Below are positions 1 through 14,000 of a DNA stretch of 37,468 bases, piece after piece. How positions within the stretch are numbered: the stretch's first letter is position 1; each line of letters begins with the position of its first letter. The stretch is taken from assembly GCA_943704495.1 (NCBI GenBank), contig CALSCR010002174.1, positions 1-37,468 on the forward strand, read 5' to 3'. The position numbers were made by a program, and so were the translations under genes. The notes under the pieces are model-generated. The model did not search any database. It had not been told where the DNA came from and saw nothing but the letters and a program-made list of their open reading frames with translations. This DNA comes from Pigoraptor chileana. Lineage: Eukaryota > Opisthokonta > Filasterea.

Positions 1-80
<80 letters not shown>

Positions 81-88
81 GTGTGTGT
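1..88. repeat. (GT)n microsatellite at the left window edge
   Basis: The first ~74 bases are pure GT, followed by a slightly broken GT stretch to about 88. It lies 3' of DOCK exon 41 and probably belongs to the next intron. The array runs off the window. Confidence 0.97.
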
Positions 89-271
89 AAGATTATGTGT
101 GAGAAAAGACAGACTACTAAGAAACATAATAAACATCACACCTACAACAACGCGCACACACACGATCCACACACACACGTGAGAAATAACAAAGCACACA
201 CACGCATGCGAGGACATACACAACACAACGCAAGCAAAGATATAGACACGCACAACAGCAACACCACTCAC

Positions 272-2423
272 CCATTTGGAGGAGCTTGATGTTCGGCGGC
301 TTCAGTTGGACGGCCTGATTGAGCTCACCCGCCTTGCCCTGTATCTCCTCAATCGCGCACTCGATCGGACTCAGCACAGTCACGTGACGATCAATCACCT
401 GCGCGAAGTGAATCATCAGCGCGAGAGAGCGACGTCACTCAGTTTTAGTCACAAAAGTGTGTCAATGCACACGCATGGATGCAAATACGGCGGCAAGTGT
501 GGGTCTTTAAAAAAAGAAAAAAGAAAACGCAAAAGTGTGGGTCTTTCCAAAACATGCGCTATATGCCGATGACCTGCACACAAAAAATTCAAAGCGAGCG
601 AGGGGCCGAGTGTGTGACCTTTGACATGCAGCAAAAGATCGACGACTGAAGTCTATTCAGACCAAACATCACACATGAAGATCATCAAGCAGTAAGAACG
701 CAAGCCACACAACAATAATACAAAGTGAGCGAATCGAATGGAGCACCAATCGCAAGTCGACAGAGGTGACCGCCAGCCAATGGCAGCGCGACACCAGCCC
801 GTGATGACTGACCTGTATCCTCCGCTTGAGGTAAGGGAACGCCGCTTCCACAGTCAGAATGGTCTTTCGCTTCTTTTGGTCGTCGATTGAACCGTGCGCC
901 TTCCCAGAGTCGGTGAATGGGGTGTCGAAAATGAACCTGCGTGGGGTTGTGATTGGAAGAGTGTGAGTGAGTGAGTGTTCGTTATGGACAAGGGTTTGCA
1001 CACACGCGACGACAGTGCGCATTCCAGCATAAAGACGTACACACACACACAGACACACAACGCCATCTCTCCCGCTCACCGGCGGAGGTTGTGCAGGCGT
1101 TCAAACTGGGTGATCCTGTCCTTCAGTTCGTACTCGTCAAAGTACGGCTCCACAAACGTGATCTGCGCATACGCCTTCTCGGGATCCAGGTTCGCGACGA
1201 CGACCTCGTTTGAGTCCTGGATGATCTCAAAGAATTTGTCACCAAAGACCTTGCGGTAGAATCCCTGCAGACGCAGCGAGATCTCGGAGAGATGCGTAAT
1301 TTTGGGCTCCTGTTGTTGTTGTTGTTGTTGTAGATGTGTGTGTGTTGAGGGGGGAGGGGGAGGGGGTTAGTGATGGCCACTGTGCATTGCTGGTTCGCAA
1401 TGTGGACTTGGCACGCTACAACGACACAGAAACACACACACACACACACCTTGTAGATAAACTCCTTTCCGTCCAATTCGCCAAGCTTAGCTCCGTAAAA
1501 GCCGACGCGAAAGTACGATCCGAGAAGGCGCTTACCACTTTGCGTCACCTGCGGAATGAGGACAAATGACGAACAGACGTCAACTCACGAAAAAGCAGTA
1601 TTGCGATGGATGCACATACACACCCACAACTCCCACACAGACAGTCCCCCCCCCCACACCACCACACACATGATGTAACACACACTTACCGCCTGAATAG
1701 AGTCGAATATGCTTGCAAGGCGGCGATGCGCAGTCGCAAGGTCGCCGTAAGCCCTCTCCTTCTGGTAGATCGGCAGAAGAAGCTGCGATTTTGAATGTGT
1801 GTGCACATGGCACGCGCGTGTGTTCATAAAGGGAGAATATTTAGTAGCGATGCGTCTATCTCAATTGTGTCCATGCGCAAAGACACAGACACACAGATAT
1901 GCACACCCACCTTGTAGACTTCGTTGACGACCTCATAGAGCTCCGCCTTCTCAAGCTCGCTTATGGCTTGCTCGAGAAGATTGCGCAGACCGTCCTCCGA
2001 AAACAACTGCAATATCGACAACGGAGATTTGAGCAGAGGATTAGGAAAGCAGATAGAGAGAAGCCTTCAGTACTCAAAACGCCCGAGGCATAGGCCCATC
2101 AACCCAACATCAGAGAGCGAGCGGGAGAGAGTGGGTGTATACAAAGAGAGAGTTGGCGCAAAGTTTGACACAAATGGATACATATAAAACAGCCCGCAAA
2201 CCAAACACACACACACACACACACACACACATGCCCACACACAAGCCTACGGACCTTGGACTCGCAGATCCCCTCTCCATCGGCGGGCATGACGTCTTCA
2301 GACACGGCACTCTCCTCAAGCACGTTTGGCGATATGTTCTGAAAAGAGGCACATCCCTGCGGCAGACCGCGCTTGAAATCGATGATGTTGAGATACTCGG
2401 CCACGAGGGCGGCGATGTGAATC
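272..2423 (-). other. DOCK gene block 4: exons 35-41, DHR-2 catalytic region (incomplete at its end)
   Basis: Exons 2255-2423, 1911-2006, 1690-1782, 1450-1548, 1080-1309, 813-936, 272-398. Clear family strings: [152 protein letters not shown]. In the family this region grips Rac/Cdc42 and expels GDP. The GDP-expelling lobe C loop would lie left of the window, so GTPase choice cannot be judged. The last exon ends in phase 1 at a GTGAGT donor (base 271). Confidence 0.95.
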
Positions 2424-2470
2424 CTGTGTGTGGTTGTGTAATGGAGTGATTGTGTGTGATTGTGTGTAAT

Positions 2471-2502
<32 letters not shown>

Positions 2503-5500
2503 ATAGAAAAGAATTGAGTATCACCATGTGGAGTGCGTCGCATGTGGGGATAAGTAACGAAAGATCACAGAGAGACAGACAAATAGACACATATGTGAGG
2601 CAAGTGATGCAGGATGTAGGATGCATATCAGTGTTTTCCAAGCCATGCCTGTGTGGACGCAACACCTGACACAAAGAAAGACAAGGCGGGCCATAATGCA
2701 GTCCAACAGGCAGGCAGGATGACGACAGCCACTCACGTGCACTGTGCGGCCTCGGCCCAGTTGCTCGTACTCTTGTGATACTGCGCAAGGTTCTCCAGCC
2801 ACGTGACACGGAGGTCGGGGGAGTTTGCGTATCCTGCGATTCAAACAGACCGAGCCATGGATAGGGAATGTTATTAGTTGGGTTCCGCCAGAATAGGATA
2901 TCGTCTGCATGAGCTTTGCTTACAAAAATGCAAGTTGGGAATGAAGATTCCATAACGGCAACATACACAGAAGATGCACATATGCCATCATTCACACGAT
3001 GCAATCCAAATCCGTACTTACACACACAGACAGACAGTCACATGCAAAAACACAGTGAGAGACAGAGACAAGACATACACACACACATCACACACCTTGC
3101 GCAAGGCGGTACATGATGTCGACAAGCATATCTGAGTCCTTGTCGTTGGCCTTCATCCGCACTGTGTCACGCAGAATGGTGTACAGTCGCGCACACAAAT
3201 CACGCACTTGGCTGGGGAACGGCGAGTTTGTCTGCAAGTTGTTGTTGTTGTTGGTGGTGGTGCGTGCATGTGCATGTGTGCGTGTGTGTGTGTGTTTGTG
3301 TGTGTGTGCGCGCGCGTGTGAGTGCGTGTGAGTGTGTGCGTGTGAGGGGGAGTTGCATTAAACAAGAAGGTCATAGAGGTGAGAATTGGGAAGGGATTCA
3401 AATTAAAATGACGAGGAGTGTTGCAAGATAAATATCCATACTGTCGCATCATCAATCATAAAACTCACATCGCAGAAGGATGCGCGCACACACACACTCT
3501 CTTAGTGGAGTCCATGGGCAGAGCACCTGACACTGACTTGAATCCTACATCTCTCTCTCTTTGTGTCCACATTATGTGGAGTCCATGGGCACAGCGCCTA
3601 AGACCTGACTTGCATCCTACATCTCACATGCCACACACCCACGCACAACAGAGACTTCTTACCGCGATGGCCTTGTCTTCGGCTGCGTAAGCTGCAATCG
3701 TTGACAGGGCGCGCTGAAGGCACTGACCACGCACAATTTCTGACGATCCAACAATGCTGTGGTTTGGAAGAATCGTGTGTGTGAGTATGTATATATCCAC
3801 ACATACACACATATATATATATACATGTGTGTGCGTGGTGTGTGTGTGTTGCATGTTAAAAGGATGACACTCAAGCTATTTTGGGAATAAGACTTCACTA
3901 TTAGCCATTGCACACTCCATCAATTCAGAGAGAGAGACCTTCAATACTCCAAACGCCTCAGAGAAAAAAACAAACAAACAAACAGACACAAAAACTGTCC
4001 GCAGTACACGAGAAAATAAAATAGATTCAGACAAATCAACTAATGTCCACATTTTACACAGTCAACACAACACAAAACGCAACACTCACCGCGAAAGAGC
4101 AATGGTGGACTGCAGTTTGACCTTTGCAAATGAGCGGCCTGTTGTCTCGGTGTTCTTCCTAATCATAAGATACATGAAAGCACTCGCCTGCAATGAAAAA
4201 GACATTACGCCGCACACACATACACACAGACACAATATATTCAGGCACAGACAACACACACACATAGACGCAGACATATAGACACGCATACGCACATTAG
4301 CAGTTGTTCAAAGCACATGAGGTGCTAGTCTCATAATTCTATCGAATATAGCTACACAGTAAGACGGACATCAGCGAAGCTCACACCCACGCACACGCAC
4401 ACACACACGCAGGCACTCTACCTGCTCCCTGGTGGAGACGATGCCTGAGTTGCAGTGGCGGAGGACGGCGCTCGTGAGATCCGCACAAAAGTCATTTGTG
4501 CCAATGAAAAGCACCGCCGGAAATTTGTTGAGGAACGAACGGAGCGACGCAAACACATGCAACAGAGTCTTCTCGCCCTGGTTTGTCCTGTGAGCATATA
4601 TAGTGTGTGCGTGTTTGTGTTGGCGTGTGTGTTTGTGTTTGTGTTTGAGTGCGTGTATATGTGTGCGTGAGAGTACGATGAGTATATATTGTTAACGTTT
4701 GTGTTGCGTAACAATTATGATTTCGGGTAAATGGAATGAAGTAAAAAAAACATGCAGACACGTCAACCCAGACATATAAGAACCACATAATAACAAGCGC
4801 AAACAACAGCCGCGGAGAACGCAGCAACAGCGACACCACCACCACCAACCACAACAACAAGCAGCAAGACGCACCTCAGGAAGTCGAGGAGGAGGCCGAA
4901 CAGTTTCTCCATGAAGATGGTTGGCTTTCCTTCGCCGCCGCCGTGGGGCGCAAGCTTCTCGGGGTGCTCCATCGCAAACAGCTCGAGAACGTCCATCCCA
5001 ACAAGCGAGCTCTCGGCGCAAATACAGCCCTCCAGGCGGGCATCCATGGCGGCGTCACGTGCCTTGGTCGGCTGGCTTGCCAGTTGCATTCCTGCACACA
5101 CAGAGACACACACAGACATACACAGGTACAGACACATACACAGATACACAGAAACACACGCGCATGGATAACACACACACACCAAGCAAATGAATAACCG
5201 AGTCAGATGAGTGCCCAGATGAGGGAAGCAGAAATATCGAGTGCCGCTGTCGTGCGTGTGTGTGTGTGTGTGTGTGTGCGTTCGTGCATACACACCCTTC
5301 TTTAAGGTTCCAAAGCGGCGCACAGAGTCCTTTGCCGCAGCCACAGCACGGAATGTTCCCACCTGCAATTGTTTGCACACAAAACACAAAAAGCGAGATG
5401 CAAGAAAATAAGAGATACGCATAAACGCAATAATAAAAGTCAGGTGCAAAACAATGATGAGAGATAGAGAGAGATGATCTTAGTGCATGTTTGTGTGTGT

Positions 5501-6485
5501 GTGTGTATGCAAGTGTGTGCGTGAGAATTTGAGTGCAAGCGAGTGCGAGTGAGAGTGCGTGTGCATGCGTGTGCGAGAGGTGTGTGAATAGCGGTGAGTG
5601 AGTGAGTGAGAGAGTGGGTGTGTATGCATGTGCGTGTGTATGCACATGCATGCATCAGAGCGCCTCAACCCACCCCCGCCTGGATACTGGCACGTCCAAG
5701 GTTTCGTCCACTGCCGATGTTTGTGTATGTCTCTTCCAGCGCGCGCTTTGCGTCAACAGAAGTGATCGAGGCGTTCTGTTGCAAAGGAGGAACAAAAGTG
5801 TGTGTGTGTGTGTGTTCGTGTGTGTATGTATAAGGTATGATCGATATTGCCAAGGCCATTATTACCCGAGCATGCCTTATGAAAGCCCCATGCGCTCTCC
5901 TTGTAGAATATCCCGTCCGCTCCACAGCAAATACGGATTAGGTGCACCAGATTGTGGAAACAGCACGTACCAGCATGCTCGTATTGGGCTGTCGATTGGC
6001 GACCTTTGCCTTTCCGGGGTAGTCGAAAGCCTTGACGCACACGCTGAGGACGTCGAACATTGCCCAAAGACGGCTTACAGCCTCCTTCTTCCACCAGTGG
6101 CGGAGGAGCTCTATTGCGGACCAGAGACCACAAAAAAAAGCATGCTATGAATACAGATTCATACGAGAATATAATATGCACACACAGACACACACAGACA
6201 CACATACACACAGACAGACGTACACCATACTCACAGACACAGGACCCACACAGGAACACACACACACACACACACATACACATGCACGTACACGCACAGA
6301 CGCACAAACGCACCAGTGTCGATGTGCTTGAGTATGTACAGATACACTCCAAGCAGCGCTCGCCGTTCCTCGTGATCAAACGCGTCCACGGGGACTTTTG
6401 AATCGTCGCCCTCGGGATGCTGCGTCAGTGGAAGCGAGCATTAAAAACATGCGTAAATGCGTGTGTCAGTGTGCATTTATGTATA

Positions 6486-6546
<61 letters not shown>

Positions 6547-7582
6547 AAAACATATGCGTGTGTATTTGTTTGCACGTGTGCATATTTGTGTGTGTGACTC
6601 GGGTGTGTGTTTGTTGCGTTGGAGAAGTGTGTTTGTGACAACAAACAGCAACAACAACACAAATACAGAAACCGATGAGAATTGCATCCAACGCCATGTT
6701 TGAATGAAACAAAATCGGACATCAAACAGAAAGGACAGAGGAATTGCGACAACAATAAATACCACAACAAGCTTCTTGAAGTTGTCGAGGACAATCGGGA
6801 CCACCGGAAAGTGAAGGCGGGCGATCCGCGCCTTGTGCTCCTTCGTCTGGAGGCGGTCGTCCGCATCGAGTTTTGCAATCAAATCACGAAGGGTGCGTAT
6901 GGCCTTCTTGCGGATGGGCTTGTTCGGGTGATCAAAGAGAGACGTCACCTCCGAGATGAGGAGACCCGCGAGATAGTGCCGCCTGTTGGTGTATGTGTGT
7001 GTGTGTGTGTGTGTGTATGTGTGTGTGTGTGTAATAAAGAGAGAATGTTGAGAAGCAGTTGAAGACACACGTACACACACAACGCACACATATTGCCATA
7101 GTGAAAACAATCATAGACACCACAGCAGGCTTTCGCCATACAATCGCAATGCTCGCCGTGTCATCCGGGTGCCACAGGGGCAGCCCTTCCATCACATGAA
7201 CGTGCATGGAGAAATCATAACTTTTCGCCTCTGAATTGGACCCATTATTGGAGCATATAGATTAAAAATTCCACGATTTCCAATGCCACACCAGGCGGGA
7301 ATCGAACCCGAAACCTTCCCATTAAAGAGCGAGGGTATAACCACTCGACCAAGTTGGCTGCTCACAGAGAGAAGAGATAGAGAGAGAGGCATACACACGC
7401 TCATACACTTACTTTTTGCACTCCGGAATGGCCACCACGAGATTCTCTGCGACCAGTTTTTCCTCCACGGGGAGATTGAGTGCCAGATAATGCTCGCTGG
7501 AGCAGAGTATCCGCAGAAACTCAAATTTGAGCTCCATAAGAGTCTGTTGTTGTTGTTGTTGATTGTTGATTGTTGATTGTTG

Positions 7583-7621
<39 letters not shown>

Positions 7622-10600
7622 GATGTACATGTTGATGGTGACAGTGGTGGATGGAGGAATGCCACAATATATACAAGTGATGAAATACGGTGAGAGTCCG
7701 ATACAAAACACGACAGCCCATTATTGTGGTTTCAATGCAAAGATGCAAACAAAACAATTAAAGCGCATACTACCGACACACACACACTCACATCTCCACT
7801 GGCATCGCTTTCCCGCGACGAGTCCTCAATGTGCTTCTGCACCATGGAAAAGACAAACCCGCGGTCCATGAACGCAAGGAGATCGCGTAGGAAGAAGGCG
7901 AGCGACTGATTGAGCCGCGACGCCACCGTCACCATTGTCTTTGTTCGACGCTGTGTGCGTGCGGTTGACGCACGAGTAGTTAGGGTTGGGGTTAGGGTTT
8001 AACGCGCGGGGAATTCAAAAGTCAGGCGCAGTTTCCAAGTGCGAGGTTGTAAGAAAAAACACACAATGTAAAAGAAACCTGGACTTCATCTGTGTATAAG
8101 TGAAAAAAACGCTCTCACACATTCCTGAGACACACAGATACACACACATACACATTCACAACACACACAGATACATAAAAAAAGACAGAGAGACAGAGAG
8201 GCAGAGGGGGCGAGAGACACACACCTGGTTTTCGGCCGAGAGCATTTCAACGAGGGTGCGGAGGCTGATTTGAAACAGCAGCGGAAAGCGCTCCTTTCGG
8301 TTGAGCTTGTGGCGTCCCGACCTGAAGAGCGTCTGAATCATGCTCTTGCAGATGATGTCAAAGTAGAACCAGAGGTACTTGAGCACCTCGCTGACGGTCG
8401 TGAGATTGCCTTCCTTCAGCACTGCGATGAGCTGCTTGATTATTTCCTCGTGGGCTGCGATATGGCGACATGTATTGGTGTGAATGAATAAATGTGAATG
8501 TGTTGGTTGTGAATATGCGAATGTGTGCGTGTGCATGTGTGTTGCAAAGGGGAGGCGAGTTGCTGGTTTAGACATAAGACACCACACCAAATGAAACGAT
8601 CAATAGCCCAAACAAATGCACCAACCACACTATTCCTCGCAAAACACAGACACAAAAAAAAAGAGTATGCAAAGAAAGCACTTAAACACGCAAAACAACA
8701 TAGCAGTGAAGGAGGATGAGTAGGGGTGAGTTAGGGTTGAGTTAGGGTTACAACATACCGCTCTTTTTGGACGCCGGCGTTGAAAAGACAAGCGACGAGT
8801 ACGTATTGATGAGCGGATTGCGGTTGACAGAGTCCTTGGAGTGCACATTCGACACAATCTGCGGTTGTCACGTAATGTGTGATGTGTGTATTGCATGGCG
8901 TGTGTGTGTGGAGTTGTGTGTATTGTGTGTGTGTGTGGAGTTGTGTGTATTGTATGGTGTGTGTGGAGTTGTGTTGATTGCATGATGTGCGTGTGGAGTT
9001 GTGTGAATTGCATGGTGTTAATGTGGGATTGTGAAAATAAAGTTGCGCGTGTGGTCGTGAGGTTGTGAGCAAGGTGGGCGAGAGAAATCGATCGGCCCCA
9101 AGACAGTGAGGGTCTCAGGTGCCAGTCATGTCCACAAGAGCATCACGTGACACCGGACGCATTGCGATGTTACTCACCCGGACGATGGCCAAAAAAGCTT
9201 CCTTGGCAAGGACATCATTTTGGCTTGGCCGACATATGATGCCGATCAGCTGGTTAAGAACCTGTGTAAATTATGCATGTGCGTGTAATGTGCATGTGTA
9301 TGCGTGTATGTGAGTGAGTGAGTGTATATATATATATGCACGAGGATAAGACAGACAAACATTGCACATGAGAGAGGCCCCCTCTCCGTAAAATCACAGT
9401 CGCTCTCACAAAGACAGACAGATACCGATATCAGCCACCGAAGATACATAACACCAAACAGACATAACCAGGCATAAAGACCAAAGAGACAGACACACAT
9501 TGACAGAGACAAAGTGCAGGCATGACGCAGACACAGACACATACCTGAGGCAGCATCTGGATAACAAATTGCAGCTGCGTGTCCGGGGACCACAAACGCT
9601 GGATTGCCTTCACGAGGGGCTCCTCGTCCTTCGGTGCAGCATCGGCAGGGAGCTAAACCACGTGGTTTTTTGTTGTTATTTGTTTGTTTTTGTTTGTGAA
9701 TATTAGTTTGGTGGGCGTTGTTGTTGCTTTTAAAGAACGATACACACATACACACATGCACATACAGAGTTACGCACACACACAAACGACAACGCACCTG
9801 CACAAAGCTCTGCTGGAGAAAGGCGTTGACTGCCGCATCCTCGCTTATAATTGTGGAAGCGGGGACTGCAATGACCTTGAACAGGGGCTTCTTACCGTCA
9901 ACCCACTGCAGTGTGTGTGTGGGTGTGTGTATGTGTGTGTGAGTGAGTGAGTGAGCGTGCCATGTTCAATGTGAAGGACGCACACGAATGCAATTAAACC
10001 ACAAACGTCCGCCCAATTCCGTCTTCTGTGTCGTTCACAATCCGACGCACAAACGACAAAGCGTTACGCACCTTAATGTCGGGTCCGTCGGCAAGGTACT
10101 TTGGCGAGAGCTCGCAAGCAATCGGCAGCATGTGCTCCTCCGAGATCAGGCGTCCATCCGGAGCGAGAAGCGGCATCCAGGCATAGCCAATGGGCGTGTC
10201 GACACTCTCCGGCACGTGCGCCTTCTTGGGGGGCTGGCAGCTGACGTGAAAGAAGGTGAAGCTGTGTGTGTGTGTGAATTGCCGTGGTTAGTAGTGAGGA
10301 TTCACAGGGTGCGCATTACGTAACGGACAAATTTGAAAACATAAAAACAAAAGACAAACATTCCGATTGACACAAACGACGCCAAAGAGCAATCCACACC
10401 AATGCACACAATGTATGTTGCATGAACGCAGAACACCACATTCAAATTTTTAAACACAGTTACACTCATACACACCAGACAGAGACAAGATAGGAATAGG
10501 CAGAGCACATGATAGACATTGATGATATATAATGATGATAAACACACGCAAATGCAATCGAATTCAGACAAAGACACCGCCCAGAATGCACTCCCACAAG

Positions 10601-11003
10601 ACACAAACATACATAAAATCACACCCACGCATCCACACACAGATGTAAACACATACTCACTCAAACACATACTCAAACACACAGACACACAGACACATAC
10701 TCACACAAACACAGACACACACACGCACACGAGCAGCATACACACACGCACAAGAGCAGCATACACACACACACACACACACACACAGAGGTGACGCACC
10801 GGATGTGATGGCGGGCGGTGATCTTCGCGGGGAGTGCAATCTTGACTTCCTCATAGAAATCGGGCGCTTTGTTGTGGTATGTCACTGCAGTCGTCGAGTT
10901 GTTTGTGAGCGCCGTCATGGACGACTGTACACGGATGATCAGGGATCAGTGCAAAAGCGCACGTGTGAGTGTCCGGTCCGGCGAGGCGAGTTATTATTCT
11001 ATC

Positions 11004-11034
<31 letters not shown>

Positions 11035-14000
11035 TGCCGTAAATGCAGCGCAGGGGAGTCGCCTGCTTTTGATCGTCATCATAAATCTCCGCACGACACG
11101 CAATGTTCCGCGCCTTAATAGTCGCGCCTGAGAGTGTGCATACCATATCGAGTAACAGCATCACATTTGGATCAGTGTTATCCGAGTAAAGCGAGTAAGA
11201 GTTATGAGCGGCGATTAAGGCAAACATTCGCTTTCCCCACAACCTCAACAACACACACAAAGGCTATATCGGGTCTTACATACTAAACAACGGCCAAAAT
11301 ACAGGTTTAAGACGCACCGCGATTGCCCAAATTGACAGACGTCGGGTACACGTAGAGGTGGTGCAGATAGGTCGATGCGACGGCGTACACGGGGGTGGAG
11401 TGAAACTCGTAAATCTCCCGAATGGGACGCAGATTGGCCGTCGATTCCTATATATTGGCAATAACCAAGGGGGCCATATGAAATAAGTAAAAAAAATGCG
11501 ACCGCATCAACGCGCAGTCAGTCTGTATCTATTCTCTATCTGACTTAGAAAACAAAAACAAAAAACCAAAGCGCAACTCAAGATGACGACGACAACAAAA
11601 GAACCCCAAAGGGCTAAAAGCGAACAATGAGGAATATCATTGCCGAATAAGGCAGTTGAGGTCAGCGCACTCGCCGGAAAGGGCTTGACGGGAACGAGAG
11701 AGGGCGAGAGACATCCGGGGAGTTGCTCATCAGTCTCTTTCAACTCCCGGATGGTAAGAGAGAGGTGGCCTGGATGAGAGAGGACGTGGGAAGTGTGCGT
11801 GTAAGCGTGTGTTTGTGTGTGTGCAGTTCATATGTATGTTATAAAAAGCATCGCGACATCGCCCAACACTTATGAGCAGACAGCTCACAGACATAGATAC
11901 GCAGACACATGTAAATATACACGGATAAACGGAGACACAAACACACGCATGACCACATAATACTGACCTGGAATCGACTTTAGCTTCCGAGCCATTGTGC
12001 CCTTGCGGTATTCGCTGAGAAATTTGTAGAGATCGTCGTCCTGATGACGGATGTGGTAGAATGTGTGCGTGTGTGTGTGTGTTAGTATGCTCGAGTGTGT
12101 AGTCATTCACACAGCGGATACCATTTACATAAACACATTTTACATTGTCACACTTACTTACACAACCTTAATTTCCATCCCACACATCCACAAACCACAT
12201 GCACACACACACAGCCACACATGCACACCCAATACCACACGGGCACACACACACACGCGTACCGACAGCTTCTCTCCTTCCTGGCGGAACAGCGGGCACT
12301 TGATGCCAGGCTCGGATGTCTCCACCAGGTCAAAGAGGGGGAGGGCGCCCCACGCAAACGGCATGCGATAGTTGCCGAGGCGGGAGCAGAAGGCTGTGGG
12401 CGAGCGCGAGAGAGAGAGAAAGATGTAGGATTCAAGTCAGTGTCATAGGCGCTGTGCCCATGGAATCACAACACTGAGAAAAAAAAATTAATGTTGTGTT
12501 TGAAGCTTTGAGAGCATAGATCCGAGAGGCAATATACACGCAGAAGAGCGCTAATCACATATACAATGTGTCAATGAGCACACTGCACACACATACACGC
12601 ATATATACACACACAACAGACACGTGCACTCGTCAGCTGCTAGTACTTACTCCCTGCGACCTGCCGGTGCTTCTGAGCGGCCTTCTGGTTGCCCGCATCC
12701 TTCACATACGGTTCGGCGCACAATGCAATGTCACCCTGCAGCACCTTCTCAATCCGAATAACCAGATAGATCTGCGGCCATACGCGATCGTATGAGTGTC
12801 AGTGTGTTTGTGTGTGTGTGTGTATGGTTGAGTGTGAGTGTATGTGTGTGTCTCTCTCTCTATATATATGGGTTCCACGTGAATGAGAGATGCGCCATGT
12901 GAAATTACACCGCTAAAAGTCTCACTACTCATATCAGGTTAACAATAATAAGAGGCGAAATGAGCAGAGAGACTGACAGGACAGCGGAATGATCTGCGAC
13001 AAATATAACAAAACCAAGCCATAAACACACACACACTACATCTACACACTACACACATACATACACAAGACGCAGACCACCACATGTATGCATACGCACA
13101 CATACATACATGTATACGCACACATGTATAAACACACAGACACACACCACGCACACACGTACACATACACACCTCGGCATTCGGATAAGTGACGCTGAAG
13201 ATGGCCTGTGTCGCAATCGACGGAAACTCTTTGTGCATCGCAAACGCACCCAGCATTCCAGCAATATCCGGGGTGTTGAGGTCAAAGTGGAAAGTCTCGG
13301 ATATCTTCTTCACCTTGTCCGTCACAAGATACAGGGCCATGGCCGCATAGTAGGGCTCCACTTCGTCCAGTTGAAATTTGAGCTCCTTGCATTCGACCAA
13401 GATCTGACGCCCCACGTGCTCCTCATACGGCTATTGTGGACATGCAACAAAAGGGTGAACGTATATATATATATATATATATAGAACAAACGATCATACA
13501 AAAAATAAATAAATGAATAAAATATACACTCGCGCCTTAATCGTGCGACAGGAAAATGTGCAGTTTGTAACTGCGGACACACAAAACTCGCTTCCCCGCC
13601 CACACACGCATCCTACCCCTTCACACAGGGGAAATATTCACACATACATACCCAACACACACATTCGTCCATTCAAAGAGCAAAATAATACTCTCGCCCA
13701 TTTTCACATATGACAAAACACACACAGATAAATGCAAAGCGCCTTGCAGCAAAACGCGTGATGACAAGCTGTGCGCATGAGTGCACACACACACACACCT
13801 CAGGGTCGGGCCGTTCAATGTCGCTGACAACGTCCGAGCCATCCGTATCCATCAGCATCTGGAAGAATTGGTGCCGATCTTGCGATCGATTTTTGGCATT
13901 CGTGCGCTCCGTCTCCCCCTGCAGTGAATGGAGGTATGAGAGAAAAGACTTCATTAGTGGTGGGTTGTTTGTTGCGAAAACTTTTGTTGCGAAAAAACAA

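Larger units (their letters stand above)
2737..9905 (-). other. DOCK gene block 3: exons 17-34, helical middle region leading into DHR-2
   Basis: Exons 9798-9905, 9545-9652, 9178-9261, 8759-8858, 8225-8454, 7792-7950, 7413-7543, 6763-6982, 6314-6419, 5971-6110, 5674-5775, 5296-5362, 4875-5091, 4422-4587, 4090-4187, 3663-3756, 3096-3231, 2737-2833. Phases agree at every join. Landmarks: [20 protein letters not shown] (exon 22), [20 protein letters not shown] (exon 23), [11 protein letters not shown] (exon 24), [17 protein letters not shown] (exon 30), [13 protein letters not shown] (exon 31), [16 protein letters not shown] and AEAAQC (exon 34). DOCK7 has close counterparts for each. Exon 23 joins exon 24 directly (ECKK-RHYLAG), so the tRNA-like element between them is intronic. 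Confidence 0.9.

Noticed and set aside
5-289. Open frames made of Cys-Val or Thr-His repeats over the GT/CA arrays (here and at many places to 16 kb, 30.6 kb and 37.2 kb)
   Set aside because: They are translations of dinucleotide repeats in introns. No family likeness, and they overlap well-supported DOCK or RTK splice structure.
7140-7207. An extra DOCK exon reading [17 protein letters not shown]
   Set aside because: Exon 23 joins exon 24 in phase (ECKK-RHYLAG) exactly as in DOCK7, so this stretch is intronic, probably part of the tRNA-like element's body.
7284-7358. A functional tRNA-Lys gene on the minus strand
   Set aside because: The acceptor stem is mostly unpaired after four positions and the anticodon stem-loop is malformed; better called a tRNA-like element.
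8718-8751. A true telomere or chromosome end
   Set aside because: Only a few degenerate units inside an intron of a well-defined gene.
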